From JAHQVK01 sp036788295 (GTDB taxonomy: Bacteria; Myxococcota; Kuafuiibacteriia; Kuafuiibacteriales; Kuafuiibacteriaceae): DNA of 64,000 bases. Below, piece after piece: positions 25,129 through 34,535 of the stretch. The notes beneath the pieces were generated by a model. That model had not been told where the DNA came from. It was given only the letters and a program-made list of their open reading frames with translations, and made no database searches. The number at the start of each line of letters is the position of its first letter. The stretch's first letter is position 1. The stretch is from NCBI GenBank assembly GCA_036788295.1, contig DAIQNR010000005.1:62001-126000 (forward strand), in the 5' to 3' direction. A program made the translations under genes and the position numbers.

Positions 25129-26265
25129 GTGGAGCTCGTGCTCGCCCGCCTCGACGGCTCCTGGGCGCTCCTTGCCACCTGCTTCGTGTTCGGCGGGCTG
25201 GTCGGCTCGTTCTTGAACGTCGTGATCGCCCGGCTCCCGGCTGGGGAGAGCCTGGTCTGGCCGGGCTCTCGCTGCCCCGCCTGCAAGACCCCGATCCGCC
25301 CCTGGCACAACGTGCCCATGCTCAGCTGGGTGATGCTGCGGGGCCGCTGCGCCGCCTGCAAGGCGCCGATCTCGGTCCGCTACCCGGTGGTCGAGCTCGT
25401 GACCGCGACGCTTTTTTCGGCCTGCGGAGCCCGGTTCGGGGCGCAGCCCGCCCTGCTCGCCGCTTTCGCCTTCACCGGCGCGCTCGTCGCCATCACGTTC
25501 ATCGACCTCGACATCTGGGAGGTCCCCGACGAGATCACCGGGCCCGGGATCGTCCTCGCTCTTCTGCTGCGCCCGTGGGTCTTCGACGCCCCCTGGTGGA
25601 GCGGCCCGGTCGGCATGGTGCTCGGGGCCAGCGCCCTGCTCGGGATCCGGTGGCTGTACTTCGCGTGGCGTGGAACCGAAGCGATGGGCCTCGGCGACGT
25701 GAAGCTCATCGCCATGATCGGCGCCTTTCTCGGGCCGGGCGCGCTCCTTCCGGTGGTCACGCTCGGATCGCTGTGCGGCTCGGTGATAGGCCTCGCGCTG
25801 CTCGCCGTGCCCCGCAGGGACCGCACCGAGGGCGAAGAGCCCCCACCCGAGCCGTGGGAGCGCCCCCCGACCCGAATCCGGTTTGGCGCCACCGTGCTTG
25901 GGCCCCGCCGCCGGCGCTCGCTCGGGCTGCCGGAGAGCATGCGGGGCCGCACCCACGCCCGGGCCGCGCTTCGGCTCGGCCTGCGGATCGGCCCTCGACG
26001 GGGCTTCGAGCTGACCGTCGGCTTCTTTCACGACACCCCGGGCTGGGGCCACTTCGAAGGGGTCACCGTGGGCAGCCCGCCCCGGCTCTGGTTCGGACCG
26101 CTGCTCGGCGCGCGGACCGCCGACGTCGAGGTCCACGGGGATGAGGCTCCGTGGGAGCCGCCGCCGGGCGCCGTCCCTTTCGGCCCGTTCCTCGCGCTCG
26201 GCGCGCTCGCCACCTTGCTGCTCGCCCCCGCCTTCGGCCGGTGGGCGGAGCGGCTCGGCCTCTGA
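25129..26265 (+). CDS. pilD: Prepilin peptidase PilD with a large insertion
   Basis: Aspartic peptidase of the inner membrane that cleaves and N-methylates type IV prepilins. The protein is 378 aa; typical PilD is 250-290. It has GSFLNVVIARLP, zinc-binding CPAC and CAAC pairs (Cys49, 52, 74, 77), FIDLDIWEVPD with Asp126/128, and the second catalytic site GLGDVKL (Asp190). The canonical final helix (VPFGPFLALGALATLL) comes only at about 349. Between about 230 and 346 lies an extra soluble segment of roughly 115 residues with no known motif. It stands 15 bases before a histidine kinase and upstream of pilMNOPQ. Confidence 0.92.
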   Translation: MELVLARLDGSWALLATCFVFGGLVGSFLNVVIARLPAGESLVWPGSRCPACKTPIRPWHNVPMLSWVMLRGRCAACKAPISVRYPVVELVTATLFSACGARFGAQPALLAAFAFTGALVAITFIDLDIWEVPDEITGPGIVLALLLRPWVFDAPWWSGPVGMVLGASALLGIRWLYFAWRGTEAMGLGDVKLIAMIGAFLGPGALLPVVTLGSLCGSVIGLALLAVPRRDRTEGEEPPPEPWERPPTRIRFGATVLGPRRRRSLGLPESMRGRTHARAALRLGLRIGPRRGFELTVGFFHDTPGWGHFEGVTVGSPPRLWFGPLLGARTADVEVHGDEAPWEPPPGAVPFGPFLALGALATLLLAPAFGRWAERLGL

Positions 26266-26280
26266 CCGACGAAGGACCCG

Positions 26281-27630
26281 GTGGGCAGGAAGACCAGCAT
26301 CCGCCAGCCGCTGCTCGTGTACGCGGTGGTGTTCGCCCTCTTCTCGACCTTCTGCCTGCTCGCGTTTTCGGGCCTCGCCCTGTCTCGAGCCTCGCGCCGG
26401 GCCTACCACCGGGCGGTTCGGCAGGAGCTGCGCCTCTTCGCCCACTCCGGCATCCTCCCGAGAGCGCCGGCGGAGGCGGAGCTGGCGATCGGGTGGGTCA
26501 GCACCGGGACTCCGGCGCTCGGCCTGTCCGTCGAGGACGCCCGGCGTCTGGTCGAGAACCCGGAGCGCAACCTAGGCTTCGCCGCCGCCCGGGTCTACGA
26601 CGCCGGCGAGGAGCTCTACGTGGTCGCCCAGATCCCCGGTTGGGTGCCCTCTTCGATCGCGCTGGTCGAGCTGAGCCGGATCATGCTCCCCGCGCTGCTC
26701 ACCGCGCTCGCCGCGGCCGGTCTCATGTCCTTGCTCGTGTACCGGCTGCTCTTGCCCTCGCTTCGCGCGCTCGCGGACGTCGCCGGCGAGCCCGATGCCG
26801 GGGTCGACGCGCCGAACGAGATCGCCGAAATCGCGCATCGATTCAGAGAGACCACCCGTTCGCTGCGAGAGGCCAGGGAGCGGGCGGAGGCCCAGCGGGA
26901 CGAGCTCGGTCGCATGCAGGCGTCCCTCGTCAAGGCCTCCAAGCTGGCGAGCGTCGGCCGGCTCGCCGCCGGGATCGCCCACGAGATCGGCAACCCTCTG
27001 GCCGCGGTGAAGGGCTACCTGCGGCTCTTGCAAGACGGACTGCCGCCGGCCCAATCGGCGGACGCCCTCGCCCGGAGCGCCAGGGAGCTCGATCGGATCC
27101 ACGCCACCATCCAGCAGCTGCTCGCCTACGCCCGAAGCGGAGCCGAGCCCTCTCGGCCCACCGGACGGTTCGCGCTCGCCCCCCTGCTCGAGGAGGCGCT
27201 CTCGCTCGCCCGCGGCCACCCGGCCCTGCGCGGGGTCCGTCTCGACAGCGAGCTCACGAACCCCGACCTGACCGCGGTCGGCCACCCTGGATCGGTGGGC
27301 CCCATCGTCGTGAACCTGCTCTTGAACGCCGGGCACGCCGTCGGCCCTGGCGGGACGGTGCGGGTACGGTGCAAGCAGGAGGAGCCCTTCGTCGTCGTCG
27401 AAGTCGAGGACGACGGACCCGGAGTGCCGGAGGGCTCCGAGGAGTTGATCTTCGACCCGTTCTTCTCGACCAAGGCCCCCGGAGAAGGCACCGGCCTCGG
27501 GCTCGCGGTGTCCCGCTCGCTCGCCGAGGCGATGGGCGGGCTGCTCGAGCTCGACCTGGACCACCGGTCGGGGGCGCGCTTTCGCTTGCGGCTGCCCAGC
27601 CCCTTTCATGTTGGGCGCGAGCCTTGCTAG
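26281..27630 (+). CDS. Membrane sensor histidine kinase
   Basis: A 449 aa two-component kinase. Two membrane segments (about 10-35 and 135-160) bracket a sensor region of about 100 residues. A linker helix rich in Glu/Arg is followed by HisKA with the H-box GIAHEIGNPLAAVKGY and an HATPase_c domain with NLLLNAGHAV (N box), DDGPGVPEG (G1) and GEGTGLGLAVSRS (G2). It precedes the NtrC-type regulator by 12 bases, so they form a pair. Position between pilD and pilM suggests control of pili, but it is distinct from the PilS at 42426-44111. Confidence 0.9.
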   Translation: MGRKTSIRQPLLVYAVVFALFSTFCLLAFSGLALSRASRRAYHRAVRQELRLFAHSGILPRAPAEAELAIGWVSTGTPALGLSVEDARRLVENPERNLGFAAARVYDAGEELYVVAQIPGWVPSSIALVELSRIMLPALLTALAAAGLMSLLVYRLLLPSLRALADVAGEPDAGVDAPNEIAEIAHRFRETTRSLREARERAEAQRDELGRMQASLVKASKLASVGRLAAGIAHEIGNPLAAVKGYLRLLQDGLPPAQSADALARSARELDRIHATIQQLLAYARSGAEPSRPTGRFALAPLLEEALSLARGHPALRGVRLDSELTNPDLTAVGHPGSVGPIVVNLLLNAGHAVGPGGTVRVRCKQEEPFVVVEVEDDGPGVPEGSEELIFDPFFSTKAPGEGTGLGLAVSRSLAEAMGGLLELDLDHRSGARFRLRLPSPFHVGREPC

Positions 27631-27642
27631 GGTCCCGGCGCG

Positions 27643-29136
27643 GTGGGGGAGGCGGTCCGAGTTCTGGTCGTGGACGACGAGGAGAACCTCCGCCATATGC
27701 TGGGGCTCGCCCTGTCGAAGGACGGCTTTCACGTCTGGACGGCGGCCACCGGCCGGGAGGCGCTCGACCTCTTGCGGGGCCGTGACCGGTTCGACGTGTG
27801 CGTGACCGACGTCCGCATGCCCGGGATGGACGGCCTCGCCTTCGTCGAAGAGGCCTCGCGGCTCGACGGAGCCCCGACGCTCATCGCCATGAGCGCCTAC
27901 GGGGACGAGGCCATCGCGCTCGAGGCGCTCCGGAGGGGCGCCTTCGACTACCTCAGCAAGCCGTTCGAGCCGGGGGCGCTGTCGCTGAAGCTGCGCCTGC
28001 TGACCGAGCGGCGCCGCTTAGACCGTCCGGCCCCGGCCACACCGTCGGCCGAGCCCCCTCCCGGCCTCGACGCCGTCGTCTCGGTGGCGCCGTCGATGGC
28101 GAAGATCTTCGAGACCGTCCGCAAAGTGGCTTCGTTTCCCACCACGGTGCTGCTCACCGGGGAGACCGGGACCGGCAAGGAGCGGATCGCCGGCGCGATC
28201 CATCGGGAAGGCAAGCGCCGGAGCCAGGCCTTCGTCGCCGTCAACTGCGGGGCCATCCCGGAGAACCTCCTCGAGAGCGAGCTGTTCGGCCACGTCCGAG
28301 GCGCGTTCACCGACGCCCAGTCCGACAAAGTCGGCCTTTTTGACGTCGCAAACGGCGGCACGCTGTTCCTCGACGAAATCGGCGAGCTCCCGGTGGGGCT
28401 CCAGGTCAAGCTGCTGCGGGTGTTGGTCGAGCGGAGCTTCCGTCGGGTGGGCGACCCGGAGACGAGGCCGGTGGACGTGCGGGTCATCGCCGCGACCTCG
28501 CGCGACCTCGACGCGATGGTCCGGCAGGGCAGCTTTCGCGAAGATCTGTTCTACCGGCTGTCGGTGGTCGCCATCCACCTGCCGCCCCTGCGGGAGCGGA
28601 GGGAGGACATCCCGGTGCTGGTGGCCCATTTCGTGGACCGGATCGCTCGCCGCCTCGGCCTGACGACCCCCGAGATCAGCGCCGAGGCGATGCGCGCGCT
28701 CGAGGACTACGACTGGCCCGGCAACGTGCGCGAGCTGGAGAACGCGGTGGAGCGGGCGCTTGTCCTGTCCGACCGCGGAGACCGTCTGACCATCGCCGAC
28801 CTCGACGACCGCTTCGGCCCCGCGCCTTCGCCCGAGACGCAGCTGGCCACTTGGGTCGAGGCGCTCGGAGACCGGCTGTCGGTCCGGGAAGTGCTTCCTC
28901 GGGTGGAGCGCGACCTCGTTCGCGCCGCCCTCCTGCGGACCGGCGGCCACCGCGGCCGGGCGGCGGCCCTGCTCGGCCTCAGCCAGCGGGCTCTTCTGTA
29001 CAAGCTCAAAGACTACGGGATCGGACCCCGCTACCGGGGCGGGGAGGTCGAGGACGACGAGCTCGACGAGCCGCTCGAGCCCGAGACGACGAAGCCGCCG
29101 CAAGGGCGGCCCGAACGCGGAGGGCCGAAAACTTGA
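27643..29136 (+). CDS. NtrC-family response regulator with a GAFTDA loop
   Basis: A 497 aa sigma-54 activator and partner of the preceding kinase. The receiver domain (1-120) has DDEE, phospho-acceptor Asp in VCVTDVRMPGMDG and the switch Lys in YLSKPFEP. The AAA+ domain has GETGTGKE and TLFLDEIGE, but the sigma-54 loop reads GAFTDA instead of the usual GAFTGA. A Fis-type helix-turn-helix is near 440-470 (GHRGRAAALLGLSQRALLYKL), followed by an acidic and Pro-rich tail. The GTG start lies 9 bases after TAGGGT (27628-27633), a possible -10 box overlapping the kinase stop. Confidence 0.9.
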   Translation: MGEAVRVLVVDDEENLRHMLGLALSKDGFHVWTAATGREALDLLRGRDRFDVCVTDVRMPGMDGLAFVEEASRLDGAPTLIAMSAYGDEAIALEALRRGAFDYLSKPFEPGALSLKLRLLTERRRLDRPAPATPSAEPPPGLDAVVSVAPSMAKIFETVRKVASFPTTVLLTGETGTGKERIAGAIHREGKRRSQAFVAVNCGAIPENLLESELFGHVRGAFTDAQSDKVGLFDVANGGTLFLDEIGELPVGLQVKLLRVLVERSFRRVGDPETRPVDVRVIAATSRDLDAMVRQGSFREDLFYRLSVVAIHLPPLRERREDIPVLVAHFVDRIARRLGLTTPEISAEAMRALEDYDWPGNVRELENAVERALVLSDRGDRLTIADLDDRFGPAPSPETQLATWVEALGDRLSVREVLPRVERDLVRAALLRTGGHRGRAAALLGLSQRALLYKLKDYGIGPRYRGGEVEDDELDEPLEPETTKPPQGRPERGGPKT

Positions 29137-29241
29137 CGGCGTCCAGGCCCCGCCCCATCATCCGCCCCGCCGTGGCCGGACCCACCACCGAGGGGCAATG
29201 CCGCCCCCGACGGGCGAAGCCCGAGCCCGACCGAGGAACGC

Positions 29242-30306
29242 ATGGCAAAAGGTAAGCTGGCCGTCGGCCTAGACATCGGCTCGGGTTCGATCAAGCTGTG
29301 CCAGCTGAAGCCGACCCGCGGCGGGAACTACCAGCTGCAGGCCTTCGGGATGGTCCAGCTTCCGCCGGAAGCGATCGTGGACGGAGCGCTGATGAACTCG
29401 ACCGCCGTCGTGGACAGCATCCAGGAGCTGTTCGCGTCGCAGCGGATCAAGACCAAAGACGTGTCCACTTCGGTGTCTGGGCACTCCGTGATCATCAAGA
29501 AGATAAACCTCCCGCAGATGACCCCCGAGGAGCTCGAGGAGTCGATCCAGTGGGAGGCGGAGCAATACATCCCGTTCGACATCAACGACGTGAACATCGA
29601 CGTTCAGATCTTGAACACCGAGTCCACCCAAGCCGGCCAGATGGACGTCCTGCTCGTCGCGGCGAAGAAGGACATGGTGAACGACTACACCGAGGTGATC
29701 GAGAGCGCCGGACTCAACCCGGTGGTGGTCGACATCGACGCGTTCGCCGTTCAGAACCAGTTCGAGATCAACTACGAAGTATCTCGGTCGGAGACCATCG
29801 TGCTGGTGAACATCGGCGCGAGCGTCACCAACATCAACGTCATCGCCAACGGGATCTCGACCTTCACCCGTGACATCTCCATCGGGGGCGGACAGTTCAC
29901 GGATGCGGTTCAAAAAGCCCTGAACGTCTCCTACGACGAGGCGGAAGCCCTGAAGGTCGGGGGGGCCGAGTCGGACGCCGACGCGGTCGTCCCGCAGGAA
30001 GTGGAGCGCGTGCTCCAGACCGAATCCGAGTCGATCGCCAACGAGATCCAGCGCTCCCTGGACTTCTACCACGCGACTTCGGCCGACGCCCACATCGCCC
30101 GGATCTTCCTCTCTGGCGGCTCCGCTCGAATCCCCGCCCTCGTCAAGACCATCGAGGGTCGGACCTCGACGCCGGTCGAGATCATGAATCCGTTTCGGAA
30201 CATCGACATCAGCGCCGGTCGATTCGACCCCGCCTACCTCCGGCAGGTGGCGCCCATGGCCTGCGTGTCGGTCGGGCTCGCCCTCCGTCACCCGGGGGAC
30301 AAGTAA
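29242..30306 (+). CDS. pilM: Type IV pilus assembly protein PilM
   Basis: Cytoplasmic actin-like protein that binds the N-terminus of PilN and links the pilus inner-membrane complex to the motor. The 354 aa protein has the ATPase phosphate-1 motif GLDIGSGSIKLCQL, the conserved INLPQMTPEELEESIQWEAEQYIP, a central ETIVLVNIGASVTN and a later IFLSGGSARIPAL. It is the first gene of pilMNOPQ, with ribosome site GAGGAACGC. The 105-base region upstream shows no clear promoter. Confidence 0.97.
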   Translation: MAKGKLAVGLDIGSGSIKLCQLKPTRGGNYQLQAFGMVQLPPEAIVDGALMNSTAVVDSIQELFASQRIKTKDVSTSVSGHSVIIKKINLPQMTPEELEESIQWEAEQYIPFDINDVNIDVQILNTESTQAGQMDVLLVAAKKDMVNDYTEVIESAGLNPVVVDIDAFAVQNQFEINYEVSRSETIVLVNIGASVTNINVIANGISTFTRDISIGGGQFTDAVQKALNVSYDEAEALKVGGAESDADAVVPQEVERVLQTESESIANEIQRSLDFYHATSADAHIARIFLSGGSARIPALVKTIEGRTSTPVEIMNPFRNIDISAGRFDPAYLRQVAPMACVSVGLALRHPGDK

Positions 30307-30326
30307 GCGCTCGGAGGACCCGACCC

Positions 30327-30881
30327 ATGATTCGCATCAACCTCCTCCCCATCCGGCAGACGCAGAAGCGCCAGACCGTTCAGCAGCAGCTGCTGCTGGC
30401 CGCCGCGTCGCTCATCGTCACGATGATCGTCTGCATCATCTGGTATGCGAAGACCTCATCGGACGAGCGGGCGCTTCAGCAAGAGATCGCGAAGAAGGAT
30501 CAGGAGATAAAGCAGCTCGACAAGATCATCGGCGAGGTGAACGACCTCATCAAGCGACGCGATGAGCTCGAAGAGAAGCAGCGCATCATCGAGAACCTGA
30601 GAAAGGGGAAGACCGGCCCCGTTCGAGCGCTCGACGACCTCGCCTCCGAGATCCCGGACCGAGTCTGGGTCACGGCGCTCGAGGAGGCCAAAGGCAGCGC
30701 CAAGATCATCGGACTCGCGCTCAACCACGAGAACGTCTCCGCCTTTCTCAAGGCCCTCGAGAAGTCCGCGTACTTCTCCAGGGTTACGCTCGTTCACTCC
30801 AAGGCGAAGCCCGACTCGAAGAAGACGGGTGTCGTCTTGTACGAGTTCGAGATCACCTGCACGGTCAACTACTCGGCCTGA
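30327..30881 (+). CDS. pilN: Type IV pilus assembly protein PilN
   Basis: Inner-membrane alignment protein of 184 aa. It starts with MIRINLLPIRQ, the conserved cytoplasmic peptide that docks into PilM. One membrane helix (about 22-42) is followed by a coiled coil (EIAKKDQEIKQLDK, then KRRDELEEKQ) and a small periplasmic ferredoxin-like domain. The ribosome site is GGAGG, 20 bases after pilM. It forms a heterodimer with PilO in known systems. Confidence 0.95.
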   Translation: MIRINLLPIRQTQKRQTVQQQLLLAAASLIVTMIVCIIWYAKTSSDERALQQEIAKKDQEIKQLDKIIGEVNDLIKRRDELEEKQRIIENLRKGKTGPVRALDDLASEIPDRVWVTALEEAKGSAKIIGLALNHENVSAFLKALEKSAYFSRVTLVHSKAKPDSKKTGVVLYEFEITCTVNYSA

Positions 30882-30892
30882 GGAGACGCTCC

Positions 30893-31513
30893 GTGGATGA
30901 ACTGATCGCACGAATCTCGAAAGTCCCTCTTCCTCAGCGGGTGCTCGTTCTGCTCCTCGCGGTGCTGGCGATCCTGATCACGACGTACTTCTTCTTCATC
31001 TCGCCGATGCAGGACCAGATCCGGCGCCACGAGAAGAAGATCGTACAGCTCGACGGCCAGCTGTCCAGCAAGCGGGCCATCGCCGGGAACCTGAGCCGCC
31101 ACCGAATCGAGGTCGAACGGCTGAAGCAGCGGCTCAACGAAGCGCTCACCGAGCTGCCCAACGAGGCCGAGATCCCAGAGCTTCTTCAAAAGATCGCCGC
31201 GCTGGTGGAGCAGTCCGACTGCGAGCTCGAGGTGTTCGAGCCGCAGGCGGAGGTTGTCCAAGACTATGTACGCATCCCAGTGAAGATGATGATCCGCGGG
31301 AACTACCACGCGATCGCGGTCTTCTTCGACAAGGTCTCGAAGCTCGCCCGGATCGTGAATGTCACGGACATCAAGTTGCTGAATCCGAAGCTCGAGAACA
31401 AGAAGGTGGTGCTCAAGGCGGAGTTCGTCGCGACCACTTTCAAGTTCGTAGACCGCCCCGCCGGGAAGGCCGAGACCTCCGGCTTCTCGAAGAAGGGAAA
31501 GAGCAAAAAGTGA
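30893..31513 (+). CDS. pilO: Type IV pilus assembly protein PilO
   Basis: Inner-membrane partner of PilN, 206 aa. One membrane segment (VLVLLLAVLAILITTYFFFI, about 19-38) is followed by a coiled coil and a periplasmic domain with LPNEAEIPELLQKIAALVEQ and YHAIAVFFDKVSKLARIVN, both typical of PilO. The GTG start overlaps nothing, but its stop overlaps pilP by 4 bases. It ends in a basic tail (KKGKSKK). Confidence 0.95.
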   Translation: MDELIARISKVPLPQRVLVLLLAVLAILITTYFFFISPMQDQIRRHEKKIVQLDGQLSSKRAIAGNLSRHRIEVERLKQRLNEALTELPNEAEIPELLQKIAALVEQSDCELEVFEPQAEVVQDYVRIPVKMMIRGNYHAIAVFFDKVSKLARIVNVTDIKLLNPKLENKKVVLKAEFVATTFKFVDRPAGKAETSGFSKKGKSKK

Positions 31514-32034
31514 ACGTTCCCAGGAGCCTCGCCCTTGCCCCTCTCGCCGCCCTTCTCTTCTCCTGCGCTGGGGACCCACCGCCCCCGAAGAAGCGGAAGC
31601 CAGCTCAGAAAGCGGAGCCGGCGCTCGAAGAGCGGCCCGCGCCCCCTCCCGCTGACCCGGGGCTGACGGAGGACGCGTCCTATGCCTATTCCCCCATCGG
31701 CAAGCGGGACCCTTTCCGCTCCTTGTTCGAGCAGTTCGAGCAGGACGCCTACGCCAAGGACCTCACCGAGCTGCAGAAGTTCGAGCTCGACCAGCTGAGG
31801 TTGGTCGGGATCGTCTCTCGGATCGCGACCCCCTACGCGCTGGTCGAAGACCCAAACGGGAAAGGTCACACGCTCACTCGGGGCAAACTCATCGGGAAGA
31901 ACTGGGGGCGGGTGGCGTCCATCAGCCCCGACTGCGTGATCGTGCGGGAAGAGTACCGGGACTACACCGGGCGAAAGGTCACGAACACCACCGACCTCTG
32001 CATTCCGAAGCCGACCGACATCGCGATCGAGTGA
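31510..32034 (+). CDS. pilP: Type IV pilus lipoprotein PilP
   Basis: A 174 aa lipoprotein that bridges PilN/PilO and the PilQ secretin. The signal peptide VNVPRSLALAPLAALLFSCAG has its lipobox Cys at about 19. A Pro/Lys-rich linker precedes the PilP domain (GKRDPFRSLFEQ, LDQLRLVGIVSRIATPYALVEDPNGKGHTL, NWGRVASISPDCVIV). The start is a GTG overlapping the pilO stop. Confidence 0.95.
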   Translation: MNVPRSLALAPLAALLFSCAGDPPPPKKRKPAQKAEPALEERPAPPPADPGLTEDASYAYSPIGKRDPFRSLFEQFEQDAYAKDLTELQKFELDQLRLVGIVSRIATPYALVEDPNGKGHTLTRGKLIGKNWGRVASISPDCVIVREEYRDYTGRKVTNTTDLCIPKPTDIAIE

Positions 32035-32074
32035 CCGGCCCCGAGAAACGCCCCCATCGATAAGGACTGCTCCG

Positions 32075-34528
32075 ATGCTCATGCTCAACGCTGCTTGCTC
32101 TGCGAGCCCTCGCGCGCGCCGCGCGCCCCGACCGGACTGGCCCCCTCCCGGCGCCGTGATGGCCGCGCTCATCGGCTGCTGGTCCGTGGACGCCGCCGCG
32201 ACCGAACCCACCCGCCTCGGCCGCTTCGAAGTCGAGGCACGGGGGGAGCGGACGGTTCTGTCCGCGCCGCTCATTGGGGCCATCGAGGCTGGATCGGTGG
32301 AGGTCCAGACCCTCGCCACCCCGCCCCGGCTGGTGGTGGACATCGCCAACACGGCGGTCGTACCGAAGTTCCAGCGGGTCCATGTCGGCGCGCTCGGGGT
32401 GCGAAAGGCCCGAGTCGCGACCCGGGGCAGCGGGGTTCGCCTCGTCCTCGACCTTGCGCCCGCGTCGGAGTTTCCCGCGACGGAGGTCGAGGTCCGCGAC
32501 GGACGGCTGCAGCTCCGGCTCAGCACGCCGGAGCCGACGGTCACGCGTCCGGGCCCGGTAGCGGAGGCGTCCCGCTCCGCTGGACCCGAGCCAAAGGCAC
32601 CGAAGACCGCGTCTCGCGGGCCCGAATCCTCTCCATCGACCCTTTCGAAGGCGACGGATTCGAAGGCGACGGATTCGAAGGCGACGGGTCCGAAGGCGTC
32701 CGTTGCGAGCGCCCCCTCGACGCCGCCGGAGGAGAGGTCCGCCTCCGCTCCCCGCCCCGCCGTGGCGGCGAGGACCACCAGCCGGTCCGAGGAGCTGCCC
32801 CCCTCGGCGAGAGCCGCCCCTTCTCAGCCTTACCAGGTGGAGAACGTGCGCTTCGAGCCGAAGGACGGCTTTTACCGGTTGACCGTCGATTTCGACCGAA
32901 AAGTGGATGGGCTCTCCGTGATCCGCCGCGGCTCGGAGGAGCATCCGGAGCTGCGAGTGTCGAACGTGGCCCTTTCCGCCGAGCTCGAGCGCACGCTGGA
33001 CGTGACCGGGCTCGCAGCGGAAGCGCTGTCGAGCGTTTCGAGCTACGGTGACGACGGGACCTTGGTGTTGTCGGCCCGCATCGAGGACAGCACCGAACAC
33101 CGGCACTGGCTGCGAGGGCAGGCGCTGATGTGGGATTTTCGGTCGAACCTGCCCCGCGTCGCCGGTTACGACGACGAAGGCACCGCGAGCACGGGAGCGC
33201 TCGCCGCCACCGCCGGGCGGATCGCGCCCGGCCGGGAGCGGTACACCGGCCGGCGCATCTCGCTCGACCTCAAGGATGCGGACGTCCAGAACGTGCTCCG
33301 TCTGCTCGCAGACGTGTCGAAGCTGAACATCGTGGCTTCGGAGGACGTGACCGGCAAGATCACCATCAAGCTCCGGAACGTCCCTTGGGACCAGGCCCTC
33401 GACGTCGTGCTCGCCGCCAAGGGCCTCGACAAGGTGAGAAACGGAAACATCATCCGCGTGGCCCCGGCGACGACGCTGCGAAAGGAAGAGCAGCTGGCGG
33501 CGGATCGGCTCCAAACCCAGCTCCGGCTCGAGCCGCTCACCGTTCGCCTGATTCCGCTGAGCTATGCGACCGCAGAGAGCATCGCCCCCAAGGTGCAGAG
33601 CCTCCTGTCCGAACGAGGGAAGGTGTCAGTCGATACGAGGACCAACGTGCTCATCGTCGAGGACATCGCCGCCAATCTGGTCCGCGCGGAGCGGCTCGTT
33701 CGGACCCTCGATACCCAAACCCCGCAAGTGCTCATCGAAGCCCGGATCGTCGAGGCCAGGTCCTCGTTCTCTCGGGAGGTCGGCATCCAGTGGGGCGGCA
33801 GAACCAACTTCAATCGTCGGTATGGCAACCAAACCGGCCTCGAGTTCCCGAACTCCATCGGCTTGACGGGAGGCGCCGACGACCGGTTCAGCGGCGCCGG
33901 GGCCCCAATCACGACTCCGAACTACGCGGTCAACCTGCCGGCGACTGTGGGCACCGGCGGCGGTGGCGCTCTCGGCCTGGTGCTCGGATCGCTCACGGAC
34001 AGCGCGGTCCTCAACCTGCGCCTGTCGGCGGCCGAAGCGGTCGGACGGATCAAGATCGTGAGCGCCCCCCGGGTGGTCACGCTCGACAACGAAGAGGCGC
34101 GAATCCTATCCGGCGAGCGCGTCCCGATCACGGTGCTCACCGCCAACGGTCCCACCACCCGCTTCATCAACGCCAACATCGAGTTGAAGGTCCGGCCCCA
34201 CGTCACCCAGGATGGCTCCATCTTCATGAAGGTCTCGGCGACGAAGAACGAGCTGTCGGACCGGGTGGACTTTCTCGGCGTACCCGGCATCCTGATCAAG
34301 GAAGCGGAGACGCAGATGATCGTGGACGACGGGGACACCGCGGTGCTCGGAGGCCTCTACAAGCGAAACACCGCCGAGAACGATACGATGATCCCGTGGC
34401 TGGGCAACATCCCCGTGCTCGGTTGGCTGTTCAAGAGGAACTCTCGCGAGGACTTGCGCGACGAATTGCTCATCTTCATCTCGCCGAGGATCGTGAACCG
34501 CTCCTCCGCGCTCGTCTCCAGCGAGTAA
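32075..34528 (+). CDS. pilQ: Type IV pilus secretin PilQ
   Basis: Outer-membrane channel for the pilus fibre, 817 aa. The order is an N-terminal region with a possible signal segment (AVMAALIGCWSVDAAA), a first AMIN domain (about 45-150), a low-complexity linker with repeated DSKAT units, and a second AMIN domain (about 255-360). The STN/N0 domain (ISLDLKDADVQNVLRLLADVS, about 390) and N1 domain lead to the secretin barrel (VLIEARIVEA, INANIELKVRPHV, TAVLGGLYKRNTAEND and IPVLGWLFK at the end). AMIN domains bind peptidoglycan. The 7-base gap to aroKB shows one operon. Confidence 0.96.
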   Translation: MLMLNAACSASPRARRAPRPDWPPPGAVMAALIGCWSVDAAATEPTRLGRFEVEARGERTVLSAPLIGAIEAGSVEVQTLATPPRLVVDIANTAVVPKFQRVHVGALGVRKARVATRGSGVRLVLDLAPASEFPATEVEVRDGRLQLRLSTPEPTVTRPGPVAEASRSAGPEPKAPKTASRGPESSPSTLSKATDSKATDSKATGPKASVASAPSTPPEERSASAPRPAVAARTTSRSEELPPSARAAPSQPYQVENVRFEPKDGFYRLTVDFDRKVDGLSVIRRGSEEHPELRVSNVALSAELERTLDVTGLAAEALSSVSSYGDDGTLVLSARIEDSTEHRHWLRGQALMWDFRSNLPRVAGYDDEGTASTGALAATAGRIAPGRERYTGRRISLDLKDADVQNVLRLLADVSKLNIVASEDVTGKITIKLRNVPWDQALDVVLAAKGLDKVRNGNIIRVAPATTLRKEEQLAADRLQTQLRLEPLTVRLIPLSYATAESIAPKVQSLLSERGKVSVDTRTNVLIVEDIAANLVRAERLVRTLDTQTPQVLIEARIVEARSSFSREVGIQWGGRTNFNRRYGNQTGLEFPNSIGLTGGADDRFSGAGAPITTPNYAVNLPATVGTGGGGALGLVLGSLTDSAVLNLRLSAAEAVGRIKIVSAPRVVTLDNEEARILSGERVPITVLTANGPTTRFINANIELKVRPHVTQDGSIFMKVSATKNELSDRVDFLGVPGILIKEAETQMIVDDGDTAVLGGLYKRNTAENDTMIPWLGNIPVLGWLFKRNSREDLRDELLIFISPRIVNRSSALVSSE

Positions 34529-34535
34529 GGCCGAT

